Positions 1-8,389 of a stretch of 64,000 bases of DNA are shown in pieces. The stretch is from Anaerolineae bacterium (GTDB lineage Bacteria > Chloroflexota > Anaerolineae > Aggregatilineales > Phototrophicaceae): the NCBI GenBank assembly GCA_022822545.1, contig JAJEBE010000057.1:62001-126000 (forward strand). The letters run 5' to 3'. A program made the position numbers and the translations under genes. Numbering within the stretch: position 1 is the first letter of the stretch; each line of letters starts with the position of its first letter. The notes beneath the pieces were generated by a model. It saw only the letters and a list, made by a program, of their open reading frames with translations, did no database searches and was not told the origin of the DNA.

Positions 1-2
1 AT

Positions 3-656
3 ATGTTCATGCCCACCGGCACCATGCAGGCGGCCGGCGCCTCTTACCAATGGACGCGCGACCAACTCTCGCTTTTCGAGAAAGAAACCGCCGAGCGCCT
101 CGGCATCAGCCCTTACGAACTCATCAACCTGGAAATCGCCCAGGTGACGCCGGGCGCGGAAGGGCTCTTCTTCCTGCCGTATTTGCTGGGCGAGCGCAGT
201 CCACGCTGGAATCCCCACGCCCGCGGCGCATTCATCGGCTTGACCATCCGCCATAGCCGCGCCCACATGTACCGCGCCGTGCTCGAAGGCGTGACCATGA
301 ACCTGCGCGTCATCCTCGATGCCTTCCGCGCCCAAGGCACCGAGATCACTCGGATGCGCCTCATCGGCGGCGGCGCCAGCGGACGCGTCTGGAACCAGAT
401 CATGGCCGATATCTACGGCATGCCGGTGCAGCGGCTGGCCATCCTGGAAGAAGCGACTTCGATGGGCGCGGCCCTCGTCGGCGGGGTCGGCGTCGGCCTC
501 TATCCCGGCTTCGAGTTGATCCACCAGATGAACGCGGTCGCCGCGACCCTCATGCCGGACCCGCGAGCCCAAGCGATCTACGAGCGCATGATGCCGATAT
601 TCAATCGCCTCTATGACGCGCTCGAGCCGGTCTATGACGATATCGCCGCGCTTTGA
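3..656 (+). CDS. FGGY-family carbohydrate kinase (xylulokinase-like), 3' part
   Basis: This is the C-terminal 217 codons of an FGGY sugar kinase; the N-terminal half lies before the window. The family phosphorylates pentoses or related polyols with ATP in the cytoplasm. Visible hallmarks are the segment FLPYLLGERSPRWNP, the following G-x-F-I-G-L-T strand, and the FGGY_C signature RLIGGGASGRVWNQIMADI near residues 120-137, which forms part of the nucleotide site, followed by the EEATSMGAAL helix. These resemble xylulokinase more than glycerol kinase, but the sugar-binding N-terminus is not visible, so the substrate is open. The ATG near base 3 is internal and should not be read as the true start. 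It is followed by a short spacer with a palindromic repeat and then by other sugar genes on the same strand. Confidence 0.85.
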   Translation: MFMPTGTMQAAGASYQWTRDQLSLFEKETAERLGISPYELINLEIAQVTPGAEGLFFLPYLLGERSPRWNPHARGAFIGLTIRHSRAHMYRAVLEGVTMNLRVILDAFRAQGTEITRMRLIGGGASGRVWNQIMADIYGMPVQRLAILEEATSMGAALVGGVGVGLYPGFELIHQMNAVAATLMPDPRAQAIYERMMPIFNRLYDALEPVYDDIAAL

Positions 657-699
657 GAGAATGACGCGGTTACAAATAGACGCAAAACAAGTGAAATCT

Positions 700-723
700 G
701 TAGGGGCGAACCTTGGCTCGCCC
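700..723. repeat. GTAGGGGCGA...TCGCCC palindrome
   Basis: Short intergenic hairpin with arms GGGCGA and TCGCCC, a member of the dispersed palindrome family seen throughout the window. It lies between the sugar kinase and the shikimate-dehydrogenase-like gene and could fold in the transcript. Confidence 0.7.
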
Positions 724-797
724 TTCTGCGCCACCACTCATTTAACTCGGCGGTAAAGAAAGCATCACATTCGTGATACCTAGAGAAGCGAGTTCCC

Positions 798-1730
798 TTG
801 CCTTCCAAAACCAAGCTCATCTTCATCGGCGTCTCCACCGGCGGCTCTTCCATCATGAAGATCTTCCCCAAGTGGTCGGATATCCTCGGCATCAATTGCG
901 ACATCGTTGGCATTGACCTGCCCTTGCGCGCGCCGGCGGCATCCTACCGCGGCGTCCTGCAGAGCATCCTCGACGACCCGTCTGTGAAAGGCGCGCTGAT
1001 AACCGCGCACAAGATTGATCTGCTGCAAGCCTGCCGCGATATGTTTGACCGGCTTGATCCCTACGCCGAGATCTGCGATGAAGTTTCTTGCCTGGTCAAG
1101 CGCGAGGGACGACTGCGCGGGTTTGCCAAAGACCCGATTTCATCGGCGCTGGCGCTGGACCACTTCGTCCCGCGCGGTCACTGGAATCAGCCCGACCGCG
1201 ATGCACTCTGCCTCGGCGCGGGCGGGGCGGCCGTCGCCATCAGCGTCTGCCTGGCGCGGGCAGGTTCCGCCGCCGGCTATCCCCGCCGCTTCACACTCGC
1301 CGATGTCCTGCCCGACCGGCTGGACTCGATCCGCCGGATTCACGAGTGGCTGTCCAGCCCGATTCAATTCGAATACCATCTCAGCCGCAGCGCCGCCGAC
1401 AATGACGCCCTGCTTCACGGTCTGCCGGCCGGCTCGCTGGTCATCAACGCTACCGGCTTGGGCAAGGATCGTCCTGGCTCTCCGTTGACAGATGCCGCCC
1501 ATTTTCCGCAACATGGCTTGGTCTGGGAGCTGAACTACCGCGGTCAACGCGACTTCCTGCGAGGAGCGGCGGCGCAGGCGGACGCGCTCGACCTGACTAT
1601 CGAAGACGGCTGGATGTATTTTCTGCGCGGCTGGACCGAAGTCATCGCCGAAATCTTCGACCTCCAACTCGACCAAGACGCCTTCGATCAACTCTCCGCT
1701 GCCGCCGCCGAATTCCGCCGGCCAAGCTAA
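798..1730 (+). CDS. shikimate/quinate dehydrogenase-like oxidoreductase
   Basis: A 310-residue protein of the AroE fold. The N-terminal substrate domain carries ALITAHK, whose Lys72 matches the catalytic lysine of shikimate dehydrogenases. The nucleotide domain has CLGAGGAAVAIS near residue 137, and the conserved NATGLGKDRPGSPL stretch occupies the place of the family's NaTplGm loop. The start is a TTG at 798: an in-frame stop lies shortly upstream and no better start is available. It sits among sugar genes rather than aromatic-biosynthesis genes and is longer than typical AroE (about 270-290), so it may reduce another polyol or quinate-like compound. Family assignment is good; substrate is unknown. 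Confidence 0.72.
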   Translation: MPSKTKLIFIGVSTGGSSIMKIFPKWSDILGINCDIVGIDLPLRAPAASYRGVLQSILDDPSVKGALITAHKIDLLQACRDMFDRLDPYAEICDEVSCLVKREGRLRGFAKDPISSALALDHFVPRGHWNQPDRDALCLGAGGAAVAISVCLARAGSAAGYPRRFTLADVLPDRLDSIRRIHEWLSSPIQFEYHLSRSAADNDALLHGLPAGSLVINATGLGKDRPGSPLTDAAHFPQHGLVWELNYRGQRDFLRGAAAQADALDLTIEDGWMYFLRGWTEVIAEIFDLQLDQDAFDQLSAAAAEFRRPS

Positions 1731-1735
1731 TCTCT

Positions 1736-1892
1736 GTAGAACCAATAAAGTAATGCAAACTTCGCTAAAGCAACGATACTGTAGGGGCGACATACCATGT
1801 CGCCCGAAATCACAAGTCGCAGCCGCAGCGGACGATCAGATTGGTCGTCCCTGCAAGGCTCGCTTTTTCGCATTACTTACTTGCGCTTACTT
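1736..1892. repeat. MITE-like intergenic element, copy 1
   Basis: About 157 bp of non-coding repeat. It begins GTAGAACCAATAAAGTAATG and ends in GCATTACTTACTTGCGCTT, so the two ends are imperfect inverted repeats. Inside is the GTAGGGGCGAC palindrome. Nearly the same sequence recurs at 33806-33987, and its left part at 45976-46045. An open frame running through it into the next gene is not a credible N-terminal extension. Confidence 0.7.
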
Positions 1893-1940
1893 CTGTGGTT
1901 AAATGAAACTATCTCTAGCACATTCGGAGCGAGCATCACC

Positions 1941-2516
1941 ATGACCCTGACCCAGCCCTTTGTCACCGAAGTCGATTTCGCCAGCGGCGTCTTCTCCCCG
2001 CGCCGCGGCGTCTATCAGCGCCGTCTCAGCGATATGATCGGGATGGTCGCTGACCCCGAGGCCGCCGCCCGCATACTCGAGAGCGAAGGCGACCGCCTCA
2101 TCTATGAGGTGCATACGGTTGAGCTGCCGGTCGAGGAAGGCCAGATCCCGCATTGCACCACGCGTATCCTGCCCGGGACCATCGGCGGCGAATGCCACAT
2201 GACCAAAGGCCACTACCACGCCCGCCGCGAACAAGGCGAAGTCTATTTCGGCTTGTCCGGCCGAGGCCTGCTGCTGCTGCAAACTGCTGAGGGCGAAACC
2301 AGCGAACTCGAGATGACCGCCGGCAGCGCCGCCTATGTGCCGCCTTACTGGGCACACCGCACAGTCAACATCGGCGCCGAGGACTTCGTCTTCTTCAGCG
2401 TCTGGGAAGCCCGCGCCGGCCACGATTACGGCACGATCGAGCGCGATGGCTTCCGCAAGCTGGTGGTGCTGCGCGATGGCGAGGCGGTTGTTGTGGATAA
2501 TCCCAAGTACGCTTGA
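1941..2516 (+). CDS. cupin-type glucose-6-phosphate isomerase
   Basis: A 191-residue cupin of the archaeal-type phosphoglucose isomerase family, which interconverts glucose-6-phosphate and fructose-6-phosphate using a bound metal. The metal-binding stretch CHMTKGHYHARREQGEVYFG contains the three histidines/glutamates typical of this family (residues about 82-101). It is followed by the second cupin strand PPYWAHRTVNIG. The ATG at 1941 is chosen because the reading frame further upstream runs through the MITE-like repeat and shows no protein similarity; the chosen start gives the family's usual length of about 190. It is preceded by sugar kinase and dehydrogenase genes, consistent with a carbohydrate-use neighbourhood. 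It is unrelated in fold to classical Pgi. Confidence 0.85.
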   Translation: MTLTQPFVTEVDFASGVFSPRRGVYQRRLSDMIGMVADPEAAARILESEGDRLIYEVHTVELPVEEGQIPHCTTRILPGTIGGECHMTKGHYHARREQGEVYFGLSGRGLLLLQTAEGETSELEMTAGSAAYVPPYWAHRTVNIGAEDFVFFSVWEARAGHDYGTIERDGFRKLVVLRDGEAVVVDNPKYA

Positions 2517-2552
2517 AGCCCGAATCACCCGCCGGCACAGCCATCCCAACCC

Positions 2553-2577
2553 GTAGGGGCGTTTCGCCGAAACGCCT
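2553..2577. repeat. GTAGGGGCG palindrome, variant
   Basis: Hairpin with arms GGCGTTTCG and CGAAACGCC; a sequence variant of the GTAGGGGCGAC family. Confidence 0.6.
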
Positions 2578-2652
2578 GCATACCAACAACCCCGCCCCCA
2601 ATCCGCCAAGAGAGTCATCGCCACAGTATTCAACTCTTGTGAACATTCGTTC

Positions 2653-2681
2653 TTGATCGCCTCTTTATGTCATGCTACACT
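2653..2681 (+). promoter_or_regulatory. sigma70-like promoter
   Basis: TTGATC, 17-base spacer, TACACT. It would start transcription close to the ATG at 2688. It could serve the doubtful small frame, a non-coding transcript, or the sulfatase downstream. Confidence 0.33.
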
Positions 2682-2687
2682 TCTCCT

Positions 2688-3044
2688 ATGGATCACTTCT
2701 CGCAGCCTCTCAATCGCGGCGCCCAGCCCATGCCCTCCGCCGATTCTCGCCTTTATCCCGGCTCTTGCCCCACCGCGCCGGCATACCAAATTCTTACCGA
2801 CGGGTGCCTGCCTTTTGTCCGATCCGCCGAGGAAACCGGTTTCTATGTCCGAAAAATATTTTTCTTTGTCCGAAACGGACAAAGGACAAACTTTAATCAA
2901 ATACTCTCTGGAGAACGTACCGATCTAATTCGAGACTGCACAAGCCACCGCTCGCCCGTACCGGTGGCAGGAAGAGGTGGGCGATTCACGGGCTTTTCAA
3001 GCTCAGTCCCGGCTTTGCCCCAAACCCCTTTGCGCCCTCTGTGA
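2688..3044 (+). CDS. doubtful small open reading frame
   Basis: A 118-codon frame just downstream of a promoter-like sequence. It shows no recognisable domain, has irregular composition and runs through intergenic repeats (the TTGTCCGAAA block and the CTCTGTG repeat), which argues against it being a real gene. In another frame the same DNA encodes MSEKYFSLSETDKGQT, resembling LSEKGFPMSDKRTKS in the HTH protein at 39697, so this region may be the debris of such a gene. Function unknown; listed only because of the promoter. Confidence 0.15.
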   Translation: MDHFSQPLNRGAQPMPSADSRLYPGSCPTAPAYQILTDGCLPFVRSAEETGFYVRKIFFFVRNGQRTNFNQILSGERTDLIRDCTSHRSPVPVAGRGGRFTGFSSSVPALPQTPLRPL

Positions 3045-3058
3045 TCTCTGTGGTTAAA
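3031..3058. repeat. CTCTGTG-type degenerate repeat
   Basis: Two CTCTGTG units followed by GTGGTTAAA, a motif repeated near many genes in this window (7241-7315, 7404-7516, 31209-31280, 41180-41220, 45955-45975). Confidence 0.55.
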
Positions 3059-3077
3059 CACCGCCTAGGAGCCGCCC

Positions 3078-4499
3078 ATGACCCCGCCCAATATCATCCT
3101 CATCATCACCGACCAGCAGCGCTACGATAGTATCAACGCCCTCGGCTTCCCCTACATGGACACACCCAACCTCGACCGCCTTGTCCATGAGGGCGTCAGC
3201 TTCGATAACTGCCACATCACCGCGCCCTCCTGCGCCCCGGCCCGCGCGGGGCTCTTCACCGGCTACTACCCCCACGTCACCGGCATCATGCGCAACGCCG
3301 ACCGCTGGCGGCATTCCTGGGTCGAGGACTTGAACGCGGCCGGCTACCATTGCGTCAACATCGGCAAGATGCACACCAAGCCCTTCGAAACGCCGATGGG
3401 CTTCCACGAGCGCTATGTGGTGGAGAACAAAGACCGCTTCCTCGAAGGTCGCCAGTACATGGACCAGTGGGACAAAGCGCTGGAAGCGCGCGGCTTGGTC
3501 AAGCAGCAGCGCGTCTTATACCGCCAGCGCGAGGACTATCGCGAGCGCATGGGCGCATTTACTTGGGACCTGCCGCCCGAAACCCACTCCGACAATTTCG
3601 TCGGCGGGCTGGCCTGCAGCTGGCTGCGCAACCGTCCCCGACAGCAGCCGCTCTTCCTGCAAATCGGCTTTCCCGGTCCGCATCCGCCTTACGATCCTAC
3701 GCCCGAGGCCGCCGCCGAATACATCGACCGCGATTTGCCCCTGCCCGAAGTGAAACAAGCCGATCTCGACGGGCAGCCGCCGCCCTTCCAGCAACTGCGC
3801 CAGCACAACACCGAGGTCGATCACGATTCCATCGTGCATCAACTTGAGCCGTCGCGCTTGCAGTTGCAACGCCTGCGCGCCTACTACGCCGCCAACGTCA
3901 GCATGATCGACAAGCAGGTAGGCGACATTATGGACGCGCTGGAGCAGCAGGGCTACCTGGAGAACAGCATCGTCATCTTCACCAGCGACCACGGCGACTG
4001 CCTGGGCGACCATGGCCATATCCAGAAGTGGACCATGTACGACATCATCACCCGCGTGCCGGCGATTTTCTGGGCGCCCGGTCGCTTTACCGGCGGGCGG
4101 CGCTTCGCCGAGTTATGCCAGTGGATGGATATCGGCCCCACGATACTCGAAATGGCGGGCATCAAGCCGGCTGAGAACATGCAGGCTCGCTCGCTGCTGC
4201 CCGCGCTGCAGGGCGACGCCTGGAGCGGGCGCGAACTGGTCTTCGCCGAACATCCGCAAGATACCGTCTACGGCGGGCCGCTGATGACCATGGTTCGCGG
4301 CGAGCGCTACAAGCTGGTGCATTTCCTCAATCAGGACTACGGTCAACTCTTCGACCTGGAAGCTGATCCGGGCGAGGAAAACAATCTCTGGGATGATGAG
4401 GCGCTGGCAGAAGTCAAGCGCGAACTGCTGGACGCGCTGCTGAACTGGCGCATCGAGAGCACCGAGCAAACCCGCGACCTCTTTCAGGATCACCGCTGA
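3078..4499 (+). CDS. type I sulfatase (formylglycine-dependent)
   Basis: A 473-residue hydrolase of the alkaline-phosphatase superfamily that removes sulfate esters. Asp12 in NIILIITDQQR supplies metal binding. The sulfatase signature begins at Cys52 (C-A-P-A-R), where Cys52 must be oxidised to formylglycine by a maturase not encoded in this window. TSDHGDCLGDHG near residues 304-315 gives the second metal site. No signal peptide is visible, so it is probably cytoplasmic and acts on imported sulfated sugars or choline-sulfate-like compounds. RBS GGAG lies upstream of the ATG. Its stop overlaps the convergent PfkB kinase by 10 bases. Close to arylsulfatase/choline-sulfatase-type proteins; substrate not determinable. 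Confidence 0.88.
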   Translation: MTPPNIILIITDQQRYDSINALGFPYMDTPNLDRLVHEGVSFDNCHITAPSCAPARAGLFTGYYPHVTGIMRNADRWRHSWVEDLNAAGYHCVNIGKMHTKPFETPMGFHERYVVENKDRFLEGRQYMDQWDKALEARGLVKQQRVLYRQREDYRERMGAFTWDLPPETHSDNFVGGLACSWLRNRPRQQPLFLQIGFPGPHPPYDPTPEAAAEYIDRDLPLPEVKQADLDGQPPPFQQLRQHNTEVDHDSIVHQLEPSRLQLQRLRAYYAANVSMIDKQVGDIMDALEQQGYLENSIVIFTSDHGDCLGDHGHIQKWTMYDIITRVPAIFWAPGRFTGGRRFAELCQWMDIGPTILEMAGIKPAENMQARSLLPALQGDAWSGRELVFAEHPQDTVYGGPLMTMVRGERYKLVHFLNQDYGQLFDLEADPGEENNLWDDEALAEVKRELLDALLNWRIESTEQTRDLFQDHR

Positions 4500-5431
4500 C
4501 GCGCCATGAAACGCTCGACTTCGGCGCGAGTCATCGCCCCCGCCATCGGGCCCTTGGCCGTGACAGCCAGCGCGCCGCAAGCATTCGCCAGCCGCGCCGC
4601 CTCAACAGGAGGCTTGCCCGCGAGCAATTCGCTGAGGAAGCCGGCGTCAAAGCAATCGCCGGCGCCAGTGGGGTCGACTTCGTCCACGCGGTAACCCGGC
4701 GCTTCCACCTGCCCGTCTGCGCTGTAAACGGTGCAGCCGGCCGCCCCGCGCGTGACGACGATGATGCGGTCGGGGCGCTCGGCGAGCAGTATATCCACCG
4801 CTTGATCGAGACTATCGGCGGCGGTAAGTTGCAGCAATTCGGCGGCAGTCGGCAGCAGAATCCCGGCGGCCGACATGAATTCGGCGAAAGCGAGGCGCGC
4901 CGCTTCCGGCGGCAGAAGCTCCGGCCGCAGGTTGGGATCAAAACTGATCAGCGCGCCGGCAGCAACCGCCAGTCGCAGCGCCTCACGGCAGACCTGCAGC
5001 GCCTCAACGCTCATCGACAAGGTCGAGCCCATGACATGAAAGCAGCGGGCGCCCTCAAATAACTCGGGCAGAAGCATGTCCGCGCTGAGCCGCCCGCCCG
5101 CGCCCAGGCTGAAGACGAAGTTCCGCGAGCCATCGGCATTGTAGGCGACGAAGGCGATGCCGGTCGTCTCGTCGGGCAATTGGCGCACGCCCTCCGTCAC
5201 AACGCCATCGACCTCCAGTTGCTTCAGCAGGCATTGGCCGAAGGCATCCGCCCCGACCGCGCCGATAGCGGCCGCTGTCATGCTCAGGCGGGCGGCTTGC
5301 GTCGCGAAGATGAAGGGCGCGCCGCTGGGGTAGGGGCCGGTGAAGGGACCGGGCTGGCTTAGCGGCTGGTCGATGTCAATCCGCATGACCTCGACCAATG
5401 CTTCGCCAATAGTGAGGATGTCGAGGGGCAT
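4490..5431 (-). CDS. PfkB-family carbohydrate kinase
   Basis: A 313-residue ribokinase-fold kinase. The N-terminus ILTIGEALVEVMRID and the C-terminal ATP/catalytic motif EVDPTGAGDCFDAGFLSELL (catalytic Asp of GAGD near residue 255) are diagnostic. Members phosphorylate 2-keto-3-deoxygluconate, fructose or related sugars. The ATG at 5431 is preferred over longer starts because it places the conserved first beta strand at the N-terminus. It lies 16 bases after the stop of the secreted HExxH protein on the same strand and overlaps the end of the sulfatase. With mannonate dehydratase elsewhere in the window (37080), a keto-deoxy-sugar-acid role is possible but not shown. Confidence 0.85.
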   Translation of the reverse strand: MPLDILTIGEALVEVMRIDIDQPLSQPGPFTGPYPSGAPFIFATQAARLSMTAAAIGAVGADAFGQCLLKQLEVDGVVTEGVRQLPDETTGIAFVAYNADGSRNFVFSLGAGGRLSADMLLPELFEGARCFHVMGSTLSMSVEALQVCREALRLAVAAGALISFDPNLRPELLPPEAARLAFAEFMSAAGILLPTAAELLQLTAADSLDQAVDILLAERPDRIIVVTRGAAGCTVYSADGQVEAPGYRVDEVDPTGAGDCFDAGFLSELLAGKPPVEAARLANACGALAVTAKGPMAGAMTRAEVERFMARQR

Positions 5432-5447
5432 GGTCCACGTTCGGTTC

Positions 5448-6596
5448 TTAGATGCCCTGCGAAAGCAGCCAAAAGGCGCGGTCTCGCTGACCGTTGGCGG
5501 CGGCTTGAAAGTCAAACTGGCCGCCGTTATTGAAGTAATGCGCGAGAGCTGCTTCGAGCCACGGGTTGATCGGTCGGCGAGGATTGGCCTCTGTCAACGC
5601 GCCTTCACGCAAGACTTCACAAATGTTTTCCTCAACGGAAAAGCCTTCTACCGTGTCATATCCGCTGGTGGTGAAAAATGATCCCTCCATGATCCTGTTC
5701 ACATGGCAGGCCTCGTGCAGAAGGGTGCCGGCAAGTACAATCGTGGCTTCCCTGGCATGGGGCGGCGCGATGTTGAGGGAGTCCTGCAAAGCAAAAGTGC
5801 CGGGTCCCCAGGGTCCGCCGCGTATTTTCCGTACACCGTTGACGATGTATGCGTACCAATGCGGCACCCTCGCTTTGAGGTACTCGAGCGAGGCGTTGAT
5901 TTGCCGGATGAATGTCTCCGAGCCGTCAATCACAGTTCGTCCATAAGCGACCTGTTTGGGCTGGTCGCATTCAAAACCCTCTTTGATGACTTTATCTCCT
6001 AGCCACTGGTCTAATTCCGTGCTGCAATTCCAGCCCGATTGGCAGCAACTGGACACGAAACCCGTCGGCGCCCCTTGCCCACATTGATTGTATTGGTAGG
6101 CAAAATAGCCGTTTTGCCACTCCTGATCAGTCCTGCAAAGCCAACCGGCGAAGCAGCAGTTGTCGATGAGGCTTGTTTCGCTGGTAGTCGGGGTCATCGG
6201 TTGTGATGATGTCTCCGTGGCACAATGTCCGTTTTGATATGCCCAATACCCGTCTACCCACTGATGGTCTGTGGCGCATTCACGATCAACGAAGCAGCAA
6301 TTGTCTATTTCCGCTGTTGTTTCTGTCTGGGATGTCGCCTGGTCAACGCGGCTGTAATTGACCCAATCCGCCAGCCAGACTTCGTTTCCGTCTCTGTTGA
6401 TCTTCAGCCAGCTGCCGACATGGTCCATGACGTGCAGAATATCGCCCGTCCTAACTGTCGCGGCAATATCGGCATTGAGACTGGGCGCGGCTCTCAAGTT
6501 GAGTCCTCTATTTGCGCGTATAGAATACGGCTGCGCCGAGGCGACAGCGAAGAGAAGAAAACTTGCGATTATGGTTGCAAGATGCTTGATTTTCAC
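5448..6596 (-). CDS. secreted SH3b / Cys-repeat / HExxH putative metallopeptidase
   Basis: A 382-residue secreted protein. A GTG start at 6596 with AAGGAAG eight bases upstream gives a signal peptide ending ASAQ near residue 21. Next is a bacterial SH3 domain (NRGLNLRAAPSLNADI... about 28-85), which often binds cell wall. Three copies of a Cys-rich unit follow, with the pattern NCCF-x4-C-x-T-D-x2-W-x2-G-Y-x-A-Y-Q-x3-C; the third copy is degenerate. The C-terminal domain contains LLHEACHVNRI, an HExxH zinc motif at about residues 294-298, with glutamates downstream (VEGFSVEENICE) as candidate third ligands. I know of no named family for the whole protein. Peptidase activity is inference from the motif. 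Confidence 0.72.
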   Translation of the reverse strand: MKIKHLATIIASFLLFAVASAQPYSIRANRGLNLRAAPSLNADIAATVRTGDILHVMDHVGSWLKINRDGNEVWLADWVNYSRVDQATSQTETTAEIDNCCFVDRECATDHQWVDGYWAYQNGHCATETSSQPMTPTTSETSLIDNCCFAGWLCRTDQEWQNGYFAYQYNQCGQGAPTGFVSSCCQSGWNCSTELDQWLGDKVIKEGFECDQPKQVAYGRTVIDGSETFIRQINASLEYLKARVPHWYAYIVNGVRKIRGGPWGPGTFALQDSLNIAPPHAREATIVLAGTLLHEACHVNRIMEGSFFTTSGYDTVEGFSVEENICEVLREGALTEANPRRPINPWLEAALAHYFNNGGQFDFQAAANGQRDRAFWLLSQGI

Positions 6597-6677
6597 CAAC
6601 AGCTTCCTTATATCGTGAATCGCTTCATGGTGGCGATGATAAGACCGGCAATCATTATACATGCCGAGGGGCATGGC

Positions 6678-7199
6678 TTAATCCCGCGATCCCCGCTGAT
6701 ACAGCGCCGTGGCGTAGAATTCGTAGCTGGCCGCTTGGTCGGGCACATCCACGACATGCACGGTGAAGCGGGCGGGCACGCCGTTTTCCGGGCAATGTTC
6801 TTTGAAGAAGTTCCGATAGGCGCGGGCGTAGGCGGCGCGCAGGCGTTCCAGTTCGGCTTGGTAGCCGGCCGGGTCTAGCTGGGGATTGGGCGCTTTTGGC
6901 TGCGTGCCGAAGGCATGCATCTCGATGAAGTCGATATCAGCGATGGAATCACAGATGCCGGCTTCCCGCAGCCACAATTCCCAGCATTGGAAGACGAGCG
7001 GGATTTCGATCTCTGGCTCCATCGTCGCGACCGTATCGAGCTTGAGGATGCCGCTCGCCGAGAAGCCGCCGGTCAAGCCGGCGAAGCAGATGCGAAGGTC
7101 GCCATCGGGCAGGGTTTCGACGACCATGTTGGAAAGGACCGGCTCATCGCCTTCGTAATAGTAGGTGAGTTTGCCGCGTTTCTTGATGTTGAATGGCAT
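6678..7199 (-). CDS. RidA-like (YjgF/UK114-fold) protein
   Basis: A 173-residue cytoplasmic protein. The middle and C-terminal parts follow the RidA pattern: ICFAGLTGG as the early strand, a helix ending in an A-D-I-D-F-I-E-M-H strand, the helix YARAYRNFFKEH, and PARFTVHVVDVP matching the PARttVevaxLP strand that contributes the substrate arginine. RidA proteins hydrolyse reactive enamines and imines. The N-terminal 25 residues and the length differ from standard RidA of about 130 residues, so this is a divergent member at best. It is followed on the same strand by the secreted HExxH gene, 81 bases away. Confidence 0.45.
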   Translation of the reverse strand: MPFNIKKRGKLTYYYEGDEPVLSNMVVETLPDGDLRICFAGLTGGFSASGILKLDTVATMEPEIEIPLVFQCWELWLREAGICDSIADIDFIEMHAFGTQPKAPNPQLDPAGYQAELERLRAAYARAYRNFFKEHCPENGVPARFTVHVVDVPDQAASYEFYATALYQRGSRD

Positions 7200-7516
7200 G
7201 GTTGCGCCTCGCTCTCGAATGGCGCTTTATAGCATTCATTTAACCACAGAAGTAAGTGCGAGAAAGTCATGCAAATGCTTACCACAGAGAACACAGAGGA
7301 TACACTGAGGACACCGAGTAAATCAATGAAGTGATTGTACGCCAGCGAAAGTTTTCATTTGTTGGATGGCTGCCTACATTGCGACAGTATCGAAACAATA
7401 CAAAACCCTCTGTGCCCTCTGTGTACCCTCATTTTCCTCTGTGGTAAAAGAAAATTTTCTTGAGACGAGATTTGCATAACTTACTTGCAGTTACTGAGAA
7501 CACAGAGGGCACAGAG
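7200..7516. other. 317-base repeat-filled intergenic region
   Basis: No gene seen. It holds CTCTGTG-type repeats in both orientations (ACCACAGAG at 7241-7315, CTCTGTGG at 7404-7450, CACAGAGGGCACAGAG at 7500-7515), which face each other and could pair, plus a MITE-like right-end sequence GCATAACTTACTTG at 7471-7495. It separates the ends of the ABC importer genes from the RidA-like gene. Confidence 0.6.
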
Positions 7517-8389
7517 CTAGCCCTTCAGCGAGCCCGAAAGCAAGCCGCTGATGATGAAGCGCTGGAAGATGAGGGCGAAGGCGATGGGCGGAATCACCGA
7601 AATCACCCCGGCGGTGATGATGCTGACGAAGCTGACATCGACATCGGTGGCGAAGAGGGAGACGACCACCGTGCTGGTGTAGGAGGCGGGGCTTTCCGAA
7701 AGCAGCAGCGCGAAGAGGAACTCGCCCCAGGTGAGCAAGAAGGCGAGAATGCCGGCCGAGGTCAAACCGGGCAGCGAGAGCGGCAAAATGATCTTGTGCA
7801 CCACTTGCAGGCGGCTGCAGCCATCAATGCGCCCGGCGTCTTCCAGTTCCATCGGGATGGTCTTGAAGTAGGATTGCAGCAGCCAGATGACGTAGGGCAG
7901 GATGAATGACAGGTTGATGAAGACCAGCGAAATGATCTTGTCGCTCATGCCGATCTGCTTGGCGACCAGCACGATAGGGATGGCCAGCGAAAGCGCCGGA
8001 ATCAAGCGGCTGGCCAGAATGCCGAAGAGCAGGGTGCTGCGGCCGCGAAAATCCAGGCGCGCCAGCGGATAAGCGGCGTAAGCGCCGGTCAGGACGGCGA
8101 TGGCGGCCACGCTGCCGGCGACGAAGAAGCTGTTGGCGAAGGAGCGCAGGAAGATCCGCGACTGATAGGGCACGCCCGATGCTTCGCCCAGGACCGCTCC
8201 CTCGAAAATCTCGCGGTAGCTGTCGAGCACGATCGGGTTGGGCAGCCATTGCGGCGGCCGGTTCAGCAGTTGACGCTCGTACTGAAAGCTGGAACTGACC
8301 AACCAGAGGAAGGGACCGACCGTGCCCAGCAATACGATGGCGGCCGCGACGTAGATGACGATCAGGCGGATGCGCGCGCGCTGCTTCAC
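7517..8389 (-). CDS. sugar ABC transporter permease, MalG type
   Basis: A 290-residue inner-membrane permease with about six membrane segments. The first is IRLIVIYVAAAIVLLGTVGP. The cytoplasmic EAA loop that contacts the ATPase is seen as ELEDAGRIDGCSRLQVVHKI near residues 187-206. It ends SGLLSGSLKG, typical of MalG-type CUT1 permeases. The start is GTG at 8389, overlapping the stop of the MalF-type permease by one base (TAGTG), so translation is probably coupled. The binding protein and two permeases form a compact minus-strand operon with no ATPase gene. The substrate is not evident. Confidence 0.9.
   Translation of the reverse strand: MKQRARIRLIVIYVAAAIVLLGTVGPFLWLVSSSFQYERQLLNRPPQWLPNPIVLDSYREIFEGAVLGEASGVPYQSRIFLRSFANSFFVAGSVAAIAVLTGAYAAYPLARLDFRGRSTLLFGILASRLIPALSLAIPIVLVAKQIGMSDKIISLVFINLSFILPYVIWLLQSYFKTIPMELEDAGRIDGCSRLQVVHKIILPLSLPGLTSAGILAFLLTWGEFLFALLLSESPASYTSTVVVSLFATDVDVSFVSIITAGVISVIPPIAFALIFQRFIISGLLSGSLKG

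Larger units (their letters stand above)
2517..3077. other. 561-base intergenic region with repeats
   Basis: Contains a palindrome (2553-2577), a sigma70-like promoter (2653-2681), a doubtful small open frame from ATG 2688 to 3044, a block rich in TTGTCCGAAA/CGGACAAAG motifs (2813-2890) that also appear inside the HTH gene at 39697, and a CTCTGTG-type repeat at 3031-3058. No firm gene was seen. Confidence 0.6.

Noticed and set aside
1797-1940. N-terminal extension of the cupin phosphoglucose isomerase
   Set aside because: The extra 48 codons lie within the MITE-like repeat, whose other copies are non-coding, and the family length is reached from 1941.
7200-7516. CRISPR-like array in the repeat-filled spacer
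   Set aside because: Units are degenerate, in both orientations and irregularly spaced, and no cas genes are in the window.
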